Below the pieces are notes generated by a model. The model saw nothing but the letters and a program-made list of their open reading frames with translations. It ran no database searches and was not told the origin of the DNA. A stretch of DNA of 64,000 bases. Origin: Kitasatospora sp. A2-31 (GTDB taxonomy: Bacteria; Actinomycetota; Actinomycetes; Streptomycetales; Streptomycetaceae). Both the position numbers and the translations under genes were made by a program. Position 1 is the first letter of the stretch. Each line of letters starts with the position of its first letter. This document shows, piece after piece, positions 16,004 through 24,224 of the stretch. The stretch is from NCBI RefSeq assembly GCF_022288725.1, contig NZ_JAKNTA010000002.1, forward strand, positions 470,404 to 534,403, written 5' to 3'.

Positions 16004-16489
16004 ATGCCGAACGAGGAAGTCGACGGCGATCCGCTGCGTCGCAGGCTGACCACCATGGTCGAGCGGTTGCGGCAGGAGCTCGACGGGGTCGCCGAGATCG
16101 AGGAACGGGACGACGGGTGGTTCTGGGACGTCTCGGTCCGTCCTGAGAGCGCGGGCCCGCTCGGCTTCTCCTGGCTGGTCCCGGGCGACTCCGCGGACAT
16201 CGTGTTCGCGGTCGAAGCCGGGGGCGTGAGCTGGGAACTCGGCCGGTCCGTAGAGCAAGTGGACCTCATGGCGGCAATGGTCGACGCGCTTCTGGCGGGC
16301 CGCGCCACGGCGGTCTTCGGCCGCGGGAGGTGTGAGGTGACGGTGACCCTGGCCGACGGCACCGAGCAGGTGCAGAGCAACCGTGATCTCCCCACCGGCT
16401 GCCTGCCCCTGCCCGGGTGGTCGCGGCGGGGGCGACGTATCGACTACGAGCCCTACGGGCCGTCAGTCCACCGGCGTCCTGGCCGATGA
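16004..16489 (+). CDS. Hypothetical acidic protein
   Basis: A 161-residue soluble protein (LTTMVERLRQELDGVAEIEERDDGWFWDVSV..., FSWLVPGDSADIVFAVEAGGVSWELGRS). GGGAG lies nine bases before the ATG. The composition, acidic with many Trp and beta-rich, resembles small immunity or SUKH-like proteins, but no family motif is clear. It stands alone on the plus strand between other short hypotheticals. Confidence 0.6.
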   Translation: MPNEEVDGDPLRRRLTTMVERLRQELDGVAEIEERDDGWFWDVSVRPESAGPLGFSWLVPGDSADIVFAVEAGGVSWELGRSVEQVDLMAAMVDALLAGRATAVFGRGRCEVTVTLADGTEQVQSNRDLPTGCLPLPGWSRRGRRIDYEPYGPSVHRRPGR

Positions 16490-16711
16490 CTGACCGGCCC
16501 CCGTTCGTCTCCGGCCCCTTCGGTGATGGCCGACATCACCCCCACCGTCGCCTCCGAGGTTCCGATCCCGCGCTGCCGCGTCCTCCCAGCCCATCGACGA
16601 CCACGCGGACCGGGTGGTGGAGCCGCGCCTGGCCGGGCACTCCGTTCGGCTGTCATGGGCGGGTGGCAGGCTGCTACCGGACAGGTTCGCGGCAAGGCGG
16701 AGGGTGCCTAC

Positions 16712-17026
16712 GTGGCGACGGCGAGTGAGATCTGGCGGCTGCTGCAGCAGGACGAGCTGGTCGGGGAGATCGTGATCGAGGGTGGCGACTTCCCGTGGTT
16801 GTCGGGTCGCTTCGTGGCGACCCCGGCGTTCGCCGCTTGGAAGGCCTTGTTCGATCGGGAGCTCGCGCTCCTCGAGGAAGAGGACTGGGACCAGTGGGAG
16901 CGGGTCGTCGATGAGATCAACAGCAAGCTGATCCTGGCCGCGCCGGTGGGTCCCGTTGCCGAATTCCTGCTTCACGTCGACGGCGGCCAGGCCTGGTTTC
17001 GCTGGAGTGACGAGCCTTTCGAGTAA
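16712..17026 (+). CDS. Small acidic hypothetical protein
   Basis: A 104-residue protein, ASEIWRLLQQDELVGEIVIEGGDFPWLSGRFVAT..., with a strongly acidic middle (ELALLEEEDWDQWERVVDEINSK) and a C-terminal beta segment ending FRWSDEPFE. The GTG at 16712 has GGAGGG upstream. The pattern fits small uncharacterised Streptomyces proteins that predict substrate-mimic or immunity folds; no function assigned. Confidence 0.65.
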   Translation: MATASEIWRLLQQDELVGEIVIEGGDFPWLSGRFVATPAFAAWKALFDRELALLEEEDWDQWERVVDEINSKLILAAPVGPVAEFLLHVDGGQAWFRWSDEPFE

Positions 17027-17271
17027 CCCCTCACCAGCCGGGAAGGGCTTGATCGTCTCGGTGAGGGCCATGAGGCCTCGATCGTCGAGACGTCCGCCGG
17101 CGGCAACTGCCGGGTGAGCGCTACGGTGACAAGGTTGCCCAGCAGCGCTTCCTCGTGGTCGGGTGGTCCGATGCCGGCTCGATGCGCGGTCGCCTGACTA
17201 GCAAGCAGCAGTCCGGGGGGCGTCGGTCGGCGGCCTCCGTTCCCGACCGGCTGCAGCGTTGTCACCGATGG

Positions 17272-17348
17272 TGGCGGCGAGGGCAGGATTCGAACCTGCG
17301 TCCACCCGGAAGTCAGAGCCGGGCGCTCCTCCGCAGAGCTTCCTCGCC
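17272..17348 (-). tRNA. Non-canonical tRNA with nine-base anticodon loop, CCA encoded
   Basis: Reading the minus strand from 17348: acceptor GGCGAGG pairs with CCTCGCC, then discriminator G and an encoded CCA. D stem is GCTC/GAGC with loop TGCGGAG; T arm is GCAGG-TTCGAAT-CCTGC. The anticodon stem CCCGG/CCGGG closes a nine-base loop, CTCTGACTT (17310-17318), instead of seven. Forcing a seven-base loop leaves a C-T mismatch and no U33. Bases 14 and 21 are also not A. The anticodon therefore cannot be assigned safely. It may be a specialised or undetermined-type tRNA, or a decaying gene with an intact body. Confidence 0.7.
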
Positions 17349-17423
17349 GCCACCGTGATCATCGCGAGGCCCGCCGCCGGCGGTCAACCGATTATGGGGC
17401 GACCGCGGCCGGCGACCCCGCGG

Positions 17424-18797
17424 TCAGGCCCACTCCTCGGTGGCGGCCCGCTTGGCCTTGCCCGAGAAGAGCCCGGCCGACCGCAACGCGCTCGCCATCA
17501 GCGGATCGCCGACGGCGACACCGTGCACCAGTTCCGGTGTCCGCCGGAAGGCGACGGCCCGGACCTCCGGCCTGGCGGTGGTCCAAGCCCCGGCCACCGG
17601 ATCCACCTTGTGGCGGGCGCAGACCTGCTCGACCAGGGAACGCGGGCACTGCTCGTCGCCCCGCAGCACCTCCCAGGGCAGGGGCAGCTCCGCCCAGACG
17701 TAGGTGTCCGGATGCAGCCCGCCGTGCGTCCTGCGATGCCAGTTGGCGACGTCGGCCGCCATCAGGCGGGGCACCTTGCCGGGGCAGAACCGGTCCAGGA
17801 TGTGCTCCTCGCCCAATTCGGCCACCAGCGCGAACCAGTGGGCCCGCGCGGTGTTCCACGCCTGCGCAGCCTGGTTCCACGTCGACGAGTCGTTGCCGCG
17901 GCGCACGATCATCGTGCTGCGTTCCAACGGCTGCCGGTTCCAGGCATCCTCCAGCAGGCCGGCGACTTCTCGCAGCACGCCGTTCCAGCGGACCAGCAAC
18001 CGGGCGAGGTCCTGGTCTGACACGTGGGCCAGCACGTCGGCCCTCGGGTGTACGTGAGCGACCGCGTACCAACCGGTCAGCTCCGGCCGGCTCTGCAGCC
18101 TGCGGAACAGCGCCTCGGCGACCTCGTCGTAGACCTGGCGCTGTCGCCCGTCGGTGAAGACGCTCCGCATGTAGCCGCGCGCGGTGACGTACGCGATGAA
18201 GGCCGCCGTGTCAACGTCTGCGGCGAACAGCTCGTACGGCATGTCGTGGGCGAGCGCGCCCTTGCCGGTCATGACGATCTCGCGCCGGCGCTGTTCGTGG
18301 ACCAGCCGCGCCAGCTTGGCCTCCATGCGCCGCAGCAGCCTGAAGCGTTTGTTGTACTGGCGCTTGGAGATCTCGCCGAAGCCTGCCTCCGCACGCCCTG
18401 CCCGGTCGAGACGGTTCATGCCGAAGTCGTTCTGCCCGTACGCGCGGCCGATCTCCTCGCCTGCGCGCCGGATGACCTCCTCGATCCGGGCCGGATCGTC
18501 CCCGGCGCTGTCCGGGAGCTCCGGTACGCCCTCGAACAGCTCCGCGGCCCGGCCGAGTTGGCGCTGCGCACCGACCGGGCGCGCGAACTCCTCCCGCATG
18601 GACGTGTAGCCGTGCCAGAGGTTGCGCAGTGAGTGCTCGGCGGCCTTGGCGAGGGCGCCCCGGGTCTGCGGGTCGAGTTCGATGCCGGCGGCGGCGTACA
18701 CGTCCTGGAGGAGCCGGGCCACGTCTTCCGGGCGCTTGCGAAGGCTGAGTGTGGCGTGCAGTTCGCGGAGCAGCTGTTCGACAGCGGTGGACGGCAT
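17424..18797 (-). CDS. Hypothetical protein, 457 residues
   Basis: A soluble, mainly helical protein with no signal peptide or membrane segment. The N-terminal region (LLRELHATLSLRKRPEDVARLLQDVYAAAG) is followed by long helices rich in Arg (KRQYNKRFRLLRRMEAKLARLVHEQRRREIV starts near residue 155) and a more globular C-terminal part with Trp and His (NWHRRTHGGLHPDTYVWAEL). Many charged helices suggest nucleic-acid or protein binding, but no motif supports this. The ATG at 18797 is preferred; a GTG three codons upstream is possible. Its 3' end lies 75 bp before the odd tRNA, on the same strand. Confidence 0.65.
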   Translation of the reverse strand: MPSTAVEQLLRELHATLSLRKRPEDVARLLQDVYAAAGIELDPQTRGALAKAAEHSLRNLWHGYTSMREEFARPVGAQRQLGRAAELFEGVPELPDSAGDDPARIEEVIRRAGEEIGRAYGQNDFGMNRLDRAGRAEAGFGEISKRQYNKRFRLLRRMEAKLARLVHEQRRREIVMTGKGALAHDMPYELFAADVDTAAFIAYVTARGYMRSVFTDGRQRQVYDEVAEALFRRLQSRPELTGWYAVAHVHPRADVLAHVSDQDLARLLVRWNGVLREVAGLLEDAWNRQPLERSTMIVRRGNDSSTWNQAAQAWNTARAHWFALVAELGEEHILDRFCPGKVPRLMAADVANWHRRTHGGLHPDTYVWAELPLPWEVLRGDEQCPRSLVEQVCARHKVDPVAGAWTTARPEVRAVAFRRTPELVHGVAVGDPLMASALRSAGLFSGKAKRAATEEWA

Positions 18798-19094
18798 GGC
18801 GCCCACCCTGTCATCGGCCCGCCCGCGGCTCCACCGGTTATCCGGCGACACATCCGTGGCAGCAGGGGGAATCAGGGTAGACCGAAAGGCGGTCCCCCGC
18901 GTCGCTCGCTCCGATGACGGCGAGGCGGTGCCCGAGGCTCAGCAGGCTGTGCCTCGTCGCCGCGTCGGCTCAGCGCTCTTCTGACTGCCCGCCAAGGTCT
19001 GCAGCCCCTGGCGGGGTGCGGACGAGTGCCGTCGGATCCGCTCGAACGCCGACCGGTCCCGGTATAGCGATGACCTCGACTGAGGAAGCTCGTT

Positions 19095-19466
19095 GTGCCA
19101 CACATGAAGCACACTGACCGGTTCCTCACCGGGGCGACCGCCGCGGTCGTGGCCCTGAGCGTGGCCTCCGTCTCCCCGGCGCACGCGGCCGATGGCTACG
19201 ACCGTTGCCCGGTCGGGTACTACTGCATGTTCTCGGGTCTCGACGGAACCGGCTCCATGATCAAGCTGACGGGGAACACTCCCGATCTCAAGCCGCTCAG
19301 CATGGACGACCAGGCCGAGTCGGACTGGAACCGGACGTCCTCCACCATCCACCTGAACGCCCACCTCGCGACGTTCACCGCCGCACCGTCGCCCTGCCCG
19401 TCAGGGCATCGGCCGTGCCGGACACGGCGTTCCGGAGCCGGAGGACCGCCGCCTCTAGGAGTCTGA
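19095..19466 (+). CDS. Secreted peptidase-inhibitor I36-like protein, C-terminus altered by MITE
   Basis: A 123-residue exported protein. Residues 1-33 are a signal peptide (TDRFLTGATAAVVALSVASVSPAHAA), followed by CPVGYYCMFSGLDGTGSM, typical of the Streptomyces I36 (SMI-like metalloprotease inhibitor) fold with its first two Cys. After DWNRTSSTIHL the sequence becomes Pro/Arg-rich and its stop codon lies inside the left arm of the 19455 element, so the natural end was probably lost. GAGGAAG lies eight bases before the GTG start. The product may be non-functional. Confidence 0.6.
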   Translation: MPHMKHTDRFLTGATAAVVALSVASVSPAHAADGYDRCPVGYYCMFSGLDGTGSMIKLTGNTPDLKPLSMDDQAESDWNRTSSTIHLNAHLATFTAAPSPCPSGHRPCRTRRSGAGGPPPLGV

Positions 19467-19575
19467 TGAAGATCTTGAAAACGTGCCTGACTTGCACCAG
19501 TTCGACCTGATTGACATTTACTGGCAATCTGGGGCGAACCGGGCGCCCAAGCCAAGATCTTCAGGAGACTCCTAG
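19455..19575. mobile_element. MITE-like element with 23-bp inverted ends and CTAG duplication
   Basis: Left arm 19455-19477 (CTAGGAGTCTGATGAAGATC then TTG) and right arm 19553-19575 are inverted copies differing at two adjacent positions; each outermost CTAG may be the target duplication. The interior is AT-richer than its surroundings and codes for nothing. Size, ends and CTAG target fit a non-autonomous element mobilised by an IS5-group transposase. It supplies the stop codon of the I36-like gene. Confidence 0.75.
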
Positions 19576-19881
19576 GCGAATTCGAGGGGCGGTCTTCCGG
19601 GTTTCCTCAGGGTGCGGGGAGCGTAACCCGGGCCGCTGACACTGATACTGCTGGCAAGTTCCCGGTGGTCGTGGCTCCGCCACTCACTGACGCCCTGGAT
19701 CGGCCCCGGCGTGGCCCGGCGCGGTGCGGCCTGCGGGATCGTCCGCTGTCGGGGGAGCAGCCGCGAGGTACCCGGACCGGACGTGGCGCCGTGCGGTGCG
19801 CGCGACGGGTGACCACCTGCCCATGTCGTCTCCGGGTGGCCCCGGCACACCGGTGAGACCGCCAGGTGATATCTGTGTGCC
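19576..19881. other. Intergenic, possible decayed sequence
   Basis: About 300 bp after the MITE with no convincing start or ribosome site. A minus frame ending at the CTAG (…GYAPRTLRKPGRPPLEFA) looks weakly coding but I recognise no family. It may hold the promoter of the 19882 lipoprotein. Confidence 0.35.
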
Positions 19882-20052
19882 GTGCACCTGACGATCACCC
19901 TGTTCTCCCGGCGCGTCCTGCCCGCCCTCGTCTCCGCCGTGTTGTTGGCCGGCTGCAGCGGCTCGGTGAGCGAGGACGCAGCGACCGTGCCGGACCCGGC
20001 CGGCGGCCCGGCGCGGCCCGTCGGGACAGCCGGGGGCACAATCGGGGTGTGA
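19882..20052 (+). CDS. Small lipoprotein (56 residues)
   Basis: A GTG-initiated frame encoding a signal sequence (ITLFSRRVLPALVSAVLLAG) with a textbook lipobox LAGC, then a short Pro/Gly/Ala-rich mature peptide of about 33 residues. Its TGA overlaps the GTG of the next gene (GTGA), so the two are translationally coupled. It is too short for standard gene calling but has a clear export and lipidation signal. Function unknown; it may anchor or accompany the downstream protein. Confidence 0.6.
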   Translation: MHLTITLFSRRVLPALVSAVLLAGCSGSVSEDAATVPDPAGGPARPVGTAGGTIGV

Positions 20053-20915
20053 GCGAGGAATTCGTCGACCTGGGGTCCGTCACGACGCCGTCTGGAGTGC
20101 TCGTCCTGGGCATGGCGTCGTGGATCGACCACTGGCCGGAGCTGGGGCTGCCTCTGTCGGAGCGTGCGAGGGCCGCTGTGGCGTCCGGTGGAGGCCACTT
20201 GTGGGAGCAGGAGTGCGAGGCGGTCGCCGTCGCGGCGGCCGGCGACCGGCCTCTGCGGGTCCGGGCGAGGACGGCTCCCTCCTGGTACACCGACGAGCCG
20301 ACGATCTCGCTGCTCGAGGTCGAACTCGCTCTGCCGTGGACGGGGGAGGGCAACGCTCCGATCCCCCTCGGGGATCTTCCGGTCGACCGGGGTGGCATGG
20401 TCCTGGGGGACGGCTCGGGGCTCGACGCCTGGACCGGTATCGACGGTGAACCCGCGGACGGCCTTGCGGATGTCACCTACTGGGGGCTTCACGCGGACGA
20501 CGCGCACGCACGCTTCGGCGGGCAGCGGATCACCATGCACGGTGCGCAGGGCGGGCCCTGGGGCCGGCTCGACCTGCCGGTGGTCCAGGCGGAGGCGCTT
20601 GCCGCCGAGATCGAGGCCTGGCGGGGCGGCCTCCGCGGTGAAGGCATGGCCGTCTCGGTCGACAAGCACACCGACCGGTACGCCTTCCAGCGAGCCGGGT
20701 GGCACCATCCCCTGATGGTCGGAGCGATCGAGGTCGGCGGATGCCGGGTGCTCGGCATCGACTGGGAGCCGGCCGATCATTCGATGAGCCACCACGGCGA
20801 ACGGGCGCTCGGCCAGGTCTACCCGGTGACGCTCGAAGCCGACGGGTCGGGCGGGACGGTGCTGCGGTGGACGATCCGGCCCGAAGACGCCGACGAGGAG
20901 GACGGCTACCGCTGA
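20049..20915 (+). CDS. Hypothetical soluble protein coupled to a small lipoprotein
   Basis: A 288-residue protein with no signal or membrane segment, rich in Trp and Gly (GMASWIDHWPELGLPLSERARAAV, APSWYTDEPTISLLEVEL, AFQRAGWHHPLMVGAIEVGG). The GTG at 20049 overlaps the stop of the lipoprotein frame. An earlier ATG near 19866 would create a long Arg-rich extension and is rejected. Family not recognised. Confidence 0.65.
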   Translation: MSEEFVDLGSVTTPSGVLVLGMASWIDHWPELGLPLSERARAAVASGGGHLWEQECEAVAVAAAGDRPLRVRARTAPSWYTDEPTISLLEVELALPWTGEGNAPIPLGDLPVDRGGMVLGDGSGLDAWTGIDGEPADGLADVTYWGLHADDAHARFGGQRITMHGAQGGPWGRLDLPVVQAEALAAEIEAWRGGLRGEGMAVSVDKHTDRYAFQRAGWHHPLMVGAIEVGGCRVLGIDWEPADHSMSHHGERALGQVYPVTLEADGSGGTVLRWTIRPEDADEEDGYR

Positions 20916-21420
20916 GCCCGGACGGCCCGAGATGCGGCCTGCCATGTCCCGAACGGACCTGCAGGCCCCGTGCGCTGGGGGCTGCAGTGGTGCCCTGCTG
21001 GGTTCGATCCGGGCCGCGGTCGCGTTGCGGGACGGGCCGTTGGGCTGCAGACGGCGGACCTGGTCGCGGTCATCGTTGCCGATGGGCTCGCGCACGGTCG
21101 CCACCTCCTGGTGTGCAGGTGTACTACACGTCGAATTCTCTAGGGGGAATTACTGATCCAAGGTCATACACCACGAACTACCGATGTAGCTTCCGGTATC
21201 GGCCTGATAGCGGAAGTCATGTCACGGAAGTTCTGGTCGTTTGCCTTCGATTGCCGAATTGTAGAAGGTCGTGTCCAGCTCCTTCCTGGGGGTAAGCAGG
21301 CTGAATGATCTTGGAACCCTGAGAGGCACTCGTTCTGGGTGCCTCGGGAGCCCTGGCTTACTGTCAGACTGGTCGCGGAGCGGCGCCGCCCATCACTCAG
21401 ACGCGAGGGAAGGGTGCTCA
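20916..21420. other. Gene-poor, AT-richer segment
   Basis: No supported gene. From about 21120 to 21300 the sequence is clearly AT-richer than its surroundings, includes CTAG inside GAATTCTCTAGGGG, and ends with the hairpin at 21323-21345. It may be foreign DNA or an untranslated leader for the small gene at 21421. Confidence 0.5.
21323..21345 (+). terminator. Hairpin GAGGCAC/GTGCCTC
   Basis: Seven-base arms around a nine-base loop inside the AT-richer segment, about 75 bp before the small membrane gene. It could be a terminator or a leader structure. Confidence 0.35.
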
Positions 21421-21633
21421 GTGGGAGAGGTTGAACGGCGGCGGCCTGGTGTGCCGTCAGGGGGAGGTTGGACGCCGGCGGATGTGATCGAGTTGACGCG
21501 CTCGGCGCTGGCGGCTGGGGTGATGGTCGTGATCCTCGTGCGGCATCCGCAGCTCGATGCGGCTGCGATGACGTTGCTCGGCACGGGGTTTGCGGCGATC
21601 GCGGTTCCGGTGCGGCGTAGTGGTCGACGGTAG
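21421..21633 (+). CDS. Small membrane protein (70 residues)
   Basis: A GTG frame with GGGAAGG about seven bases upstream. The product has a charged N-terminus, WTPADVIELTRSALAAGVMVVILV as one amphipathic-to-membrane helix, a second weak hydrophobic segment (MTLLGTGFAAIAVPV) and a basic end (RRSGRR). A single- or double-pass small protein of unknown role. Confidence 0.5.
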   Translation: MGEVERRRPGVPSGGGWTPADVIELTRSALAAGVMVVILVRHPQLDAAAMTLLGTGFAAIAVPVRRSGRR

Positions 21634-21880
21634 GAGCGAAACACGATCCCACATCGGGCCGCTGCGGCAGTTCGCCCTGGCGAACTCGAATCACTCGAAC
21701 CACACGGTTCAGAGCCGCGCGCTGCACGTCCAGGGCGATGGCGCAACGCCACGGCCCGCCGCTCCGACGAACCCGCTGCCCAGCGCTGCGAGCGCGCCCG
21801 GAGCCGTAGCGCGAATGTCGTCCGTTGGAGAAGCCCGCCGCTCCACGACTCGTGCCTGACGCGGAGGGAGGTTCGTGTGG

Positions 21881-22061
21881 TCAGAGCGCCGGTGACTTCG
21901 GCAACGCGTCGAACATGTCGCGGAGTTCGGTGGCATCGATTTCCATCTGCAGGTGACACACACGTGGTCGTCATCGTGGGAGTCAGATGTACGTGGAACG
22001 CGAAGCCGTCTTGGACGGGTTCGGTCGGGAGTTTTGGGCAGGCCCCGGTACGCCTGGTCAC
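21881..22061 (-). pseudogene. Frameshifted small gene
   Basis: The minus strand has a coding-like start at GTG 22061 (…EPVQDGFAFHVHLTPTMTTTCV) and, in another frame, a coding-like end (CHLQMEIDATELRDMFDALP then KSPAL) stopping at 21881. The two join at a GTGTGTGT run, where a slip would shift the frame. Together they would give a protein of about 60 residues. The family is not recognised, so the joining is inference. Confidence 0.35.
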
Positions 22062-22118
22062 TTCCGGCCGCGGGCTCCGGCGGGCCGCCCGGTGTGACGG
22101 GCGGCTCGCCGGTTCGCC

Positions 22119-22598
22119 TCAGCCTGCTGCGCGGCGCACGAGGTCGGCGATGCGGGTCTCGTCGGCGGCGGTCAGTTCGGTCAGGGCGTAGGAGGTCGGC
22201 CAGAGGGTGCCCTCGTCGAGGTGGGCCTGGTCGCTGAAACCGAGTGTGGCGTAGCGGGACTTGAACTTCCGGGCGTCCTGGAAGAAGCAGACGACCTTGC
22301 CGTCGCGGGCATAGGCGGGCATGCCGTACCAGAGCTTCGCGTCGAGGTCGGGCGCGGCGGACTGCACGATCGCGTGGATCCGTTCGGCCAGGGCCCGGTC
22401 CGCGGGCTCCATCTCGGCGATCTTCTCCAGGACGGCGGCCGCGTCGGCGGCGGCCTTCTCGGCGCGCGATCCGCGCCGTGACGACGTCTTCAGTTCCTGA
22501 GCGCGCTGCTTCATCGCAGCGCGCTCCTCCTCCGTGAAGCCGTCGTGCGTCGCGTCGCCGGCGGTGGCGCTCTCGGAGGTCGTCCGGGTGCTGCGCAT
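22119..22598 (-). CDS. DUF1801 (YdhG/iron-chaperone-like) protein
   Basis: A 159-residue soluble protein. After a charged N-terminal helix region (EEERAAMKQRAQELKTS), the DUF1801 domain spans about residues 60-155: ALAERIHAIVQSAAPDLDAKLWYGMPAYARDGKVVCFFQDARKF begins near residue 78, then ATLGFSDQAHLDEGTLWPTSYAL. Some family members resemble frataxin-like iron chaperones; the function is unproven. ATG 22598 is chosen because AGGAG lies seven bases upstream and itself overlaps an earlier in-frame ATG. Confidence 0.75.
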   Translation of the reverse strand: MRSTRTTSESATAGDATHDGFTEEERAAMKQRAQELKTSSRRGSRAEKAAADAAAVLEKIAEMEPADRALAERIHAIVQSAAPDLDAKLWYGMPAYARDGKVVCFFQDARKFKSRYATLGFSDQAHLDEGTLWPTSYALTELTAADETRIADLVRRAAG

Positions 22599-22684
22599 GG
22601 TGGTGCTCCTCATCTGCGTCGGGGCGGTCGGTGGTTCGGGTGCCCGGGTCCGGCCGGAGGGGCCGGAAGCGGCGGTAGGTACGC

Positions 22685-22794
22685 TCAGGCGATCCGGCGG
22701 CCGGCGCGCGTCAGGTCGCGGCCGGCCAGTTCGTCGGCCTCGCGCCAGGCCTGGATGCGGCGGGGCTCGCTGTGGGGGGTGACGTGGCCGTCAT
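22685..22794 (-). pseudogene. Small gene with frameshift in a C6 run
   Basis: An ATG at 22794 has AGGAG five bases upstream and begins MTATSP. One added base in the CCCCCC run that follows would continue it into EPRRIQAWREADELAGRDLT and RAGRRIA, ending at 22685. The downstream part is strongly coding-like (Arg/Glu-rich helix). The defect may be a real frameshift, a phase-variable tract or a sequencing error. Confidence 0.4.
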
Positions 22795-23540
22795 GCTGGC
22801 TCCTGGGGAGGTCGGGCGGTGTCGGTCGGGGTCGTGCGGTGTCGGGCCGGGCGGGGCGGCCGATGTGCTCCGGGCGCCCGTCCCCTTCGCCGTGGTCACA
22901 GCCTCTCCCATCCGGGCACGGCGCACATCCGTATCCACCGAGGGATGCCCCACGGAATGGAACACCGAATCGACCACGCAACGCTGTCCGCGGACTCACG
23001 CAGCCCGCTGCCCCCCACTGCCGGCCACCACCCACCACCCCCGACCCACCGCGCTCGTACGGCGCCGCCCCCACCGCGGATGATACGGCGCCCCCACCGC
23101 GGATGATGATGAGGCGCCCACTTGTGACATCGACCCGCGAGGCCGAGGTGCTCACGCTGGTCGGCGACCGTCTCGGCAGTACGTCGATCCGGAGTGCTCC
23201 TCGGCGTGGGTGAACACGCCCGTTCCTGGCTGCTGGTCGTGGACGCGCTCGCCGGCCGGATGGGCGGAGTGCTCGACGGCGTCGCGCGATTCCCGGCCGC
23301 GTGGGAGCGTGCGGAGCGAGGCGGGCGTCAACGCCCGTTCTCTCTCTCGGCCCGGCCGCCGCGGCGGCCGCCATGGTCCACGGGCTGCGCGGTGGCGAGG
23401 ACGCCGGGAAGACCTGGTGCGCCGTCACCGACCTGGCGGGAAGCCGGGGGCCGGACTTCAGCCCTGACCGACCGCGAGGCCGAGGTCGGTCAGCGCGCCC
23501 GGCCGGCGGCGGCGTGGTCGCCCCCGGTGGCCTCGCGGCC
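22795..23540. other. Gene-poor region with degraded coding traces
   Basis: No intact gene. A plus-strand trace near 23120-23170 reads TSTREAEVLTLVGDRLGS, like the first helix of a LuxR-type HTH (LTxREAEVLxLVGxxL), and is then lost. A CGCCCCCACCGCGGATGAT unit is directly repeated at about 23067-23105. Likely remnants of decayed genes. Confidence 0.4.
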
Positions 23541-23960
23541 TTAGCACCAGTCCGGAGGCGCCGACCCGCGCGGAACGAGCCGGAGCGGCCGGAGCGGGCC
23601 GAGCGGCCGGAGCGGCCGGGGCGGCGCCTGGGTCGACGTGGCCAGTTCGAAGACGGTGGCAGTGCCGGTGACGTCCAGCAGGCGGGAGACTTGGCGGCTG
23701 GGCGCGGCGAGGCGGAAGACGATGCCGGCCTCGGCGGCGCCCCGGCGTGCGCGCAGGAGTTCGTTGAGGCCGGCGGCGGAGCAGAAGTCCAGCTCGGCAC
23801 AGTCGATCACGAGCGTGTGGGGCGGGGGCGTTGCGGTGAGCGCGCCCTGCAGGGCGCGGGCGAGGGCGGGTGCGGTGTCCACGTCGGCGTAGCCGGCCAG
23901 GGCCAGGACGAGCGTGCCCGGCAGTGCCGGGCGGTGGTTGGTGCTCAGACCCGATTCCAT
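23541..23960 (-). CDS. STAS-domain anti-sigma-factor antagonist-like protein
   Basis: A 139-residue protein with one STAS domain at about residues 15-105: LVLALAGYADVDTAPALARAL, then LVIDCAELDFCSAAGLNELL containing the Ser that is phosphorylated in SpoIIAA-type proteins, then FRLAAPSRQVSRLLDVTGT. The C-terminal tail is a PLRPL-type low-complexity stretch. Such proteins bind anti-sigma kinases to free a sigma factor; no kinase or sigma gene is adjacent. ATG 23960 follows GGAAAGG at a longer than ideal distance. Confidence 0.8.
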   Translation of the reverse strand: MESGLSTNHRPALPGTLVLALAGYADVDTAPALARALQGALTATPPPHTLVIDCAELDFCSAAGLNELLRARRGAAEAGIVFRLAAPSRQVSRLLDVTGTATVFELATSTQAPPRPLRPLGPLRPLRLVPRGSAPPDWC

Positions 23961-24224
23961 GACCGCAGCGCCTTTCCGCAGAGCGATGTCCCCCCTCCAC
24001 GGTTGCCGTTCGCCCACCGGATCGCAGCCCTGGAAACGAAGGGTCACGGTCCCGGAGGGCCCGGGAACGAAGCCGACGGGCCCGGTCCGTGGCTTCCGAG
24101 AAGATCGCCCGTGCACCGCTCACCGGTGCGGACGGCCCCGGCCCGCGCCGGCGCCACGGCGACGTGCGGTGTTCGTTCCGGATCCGGGCGCGTACCGTCG
24201 TGGGAGGGAGAAAGGCGGCCGACC

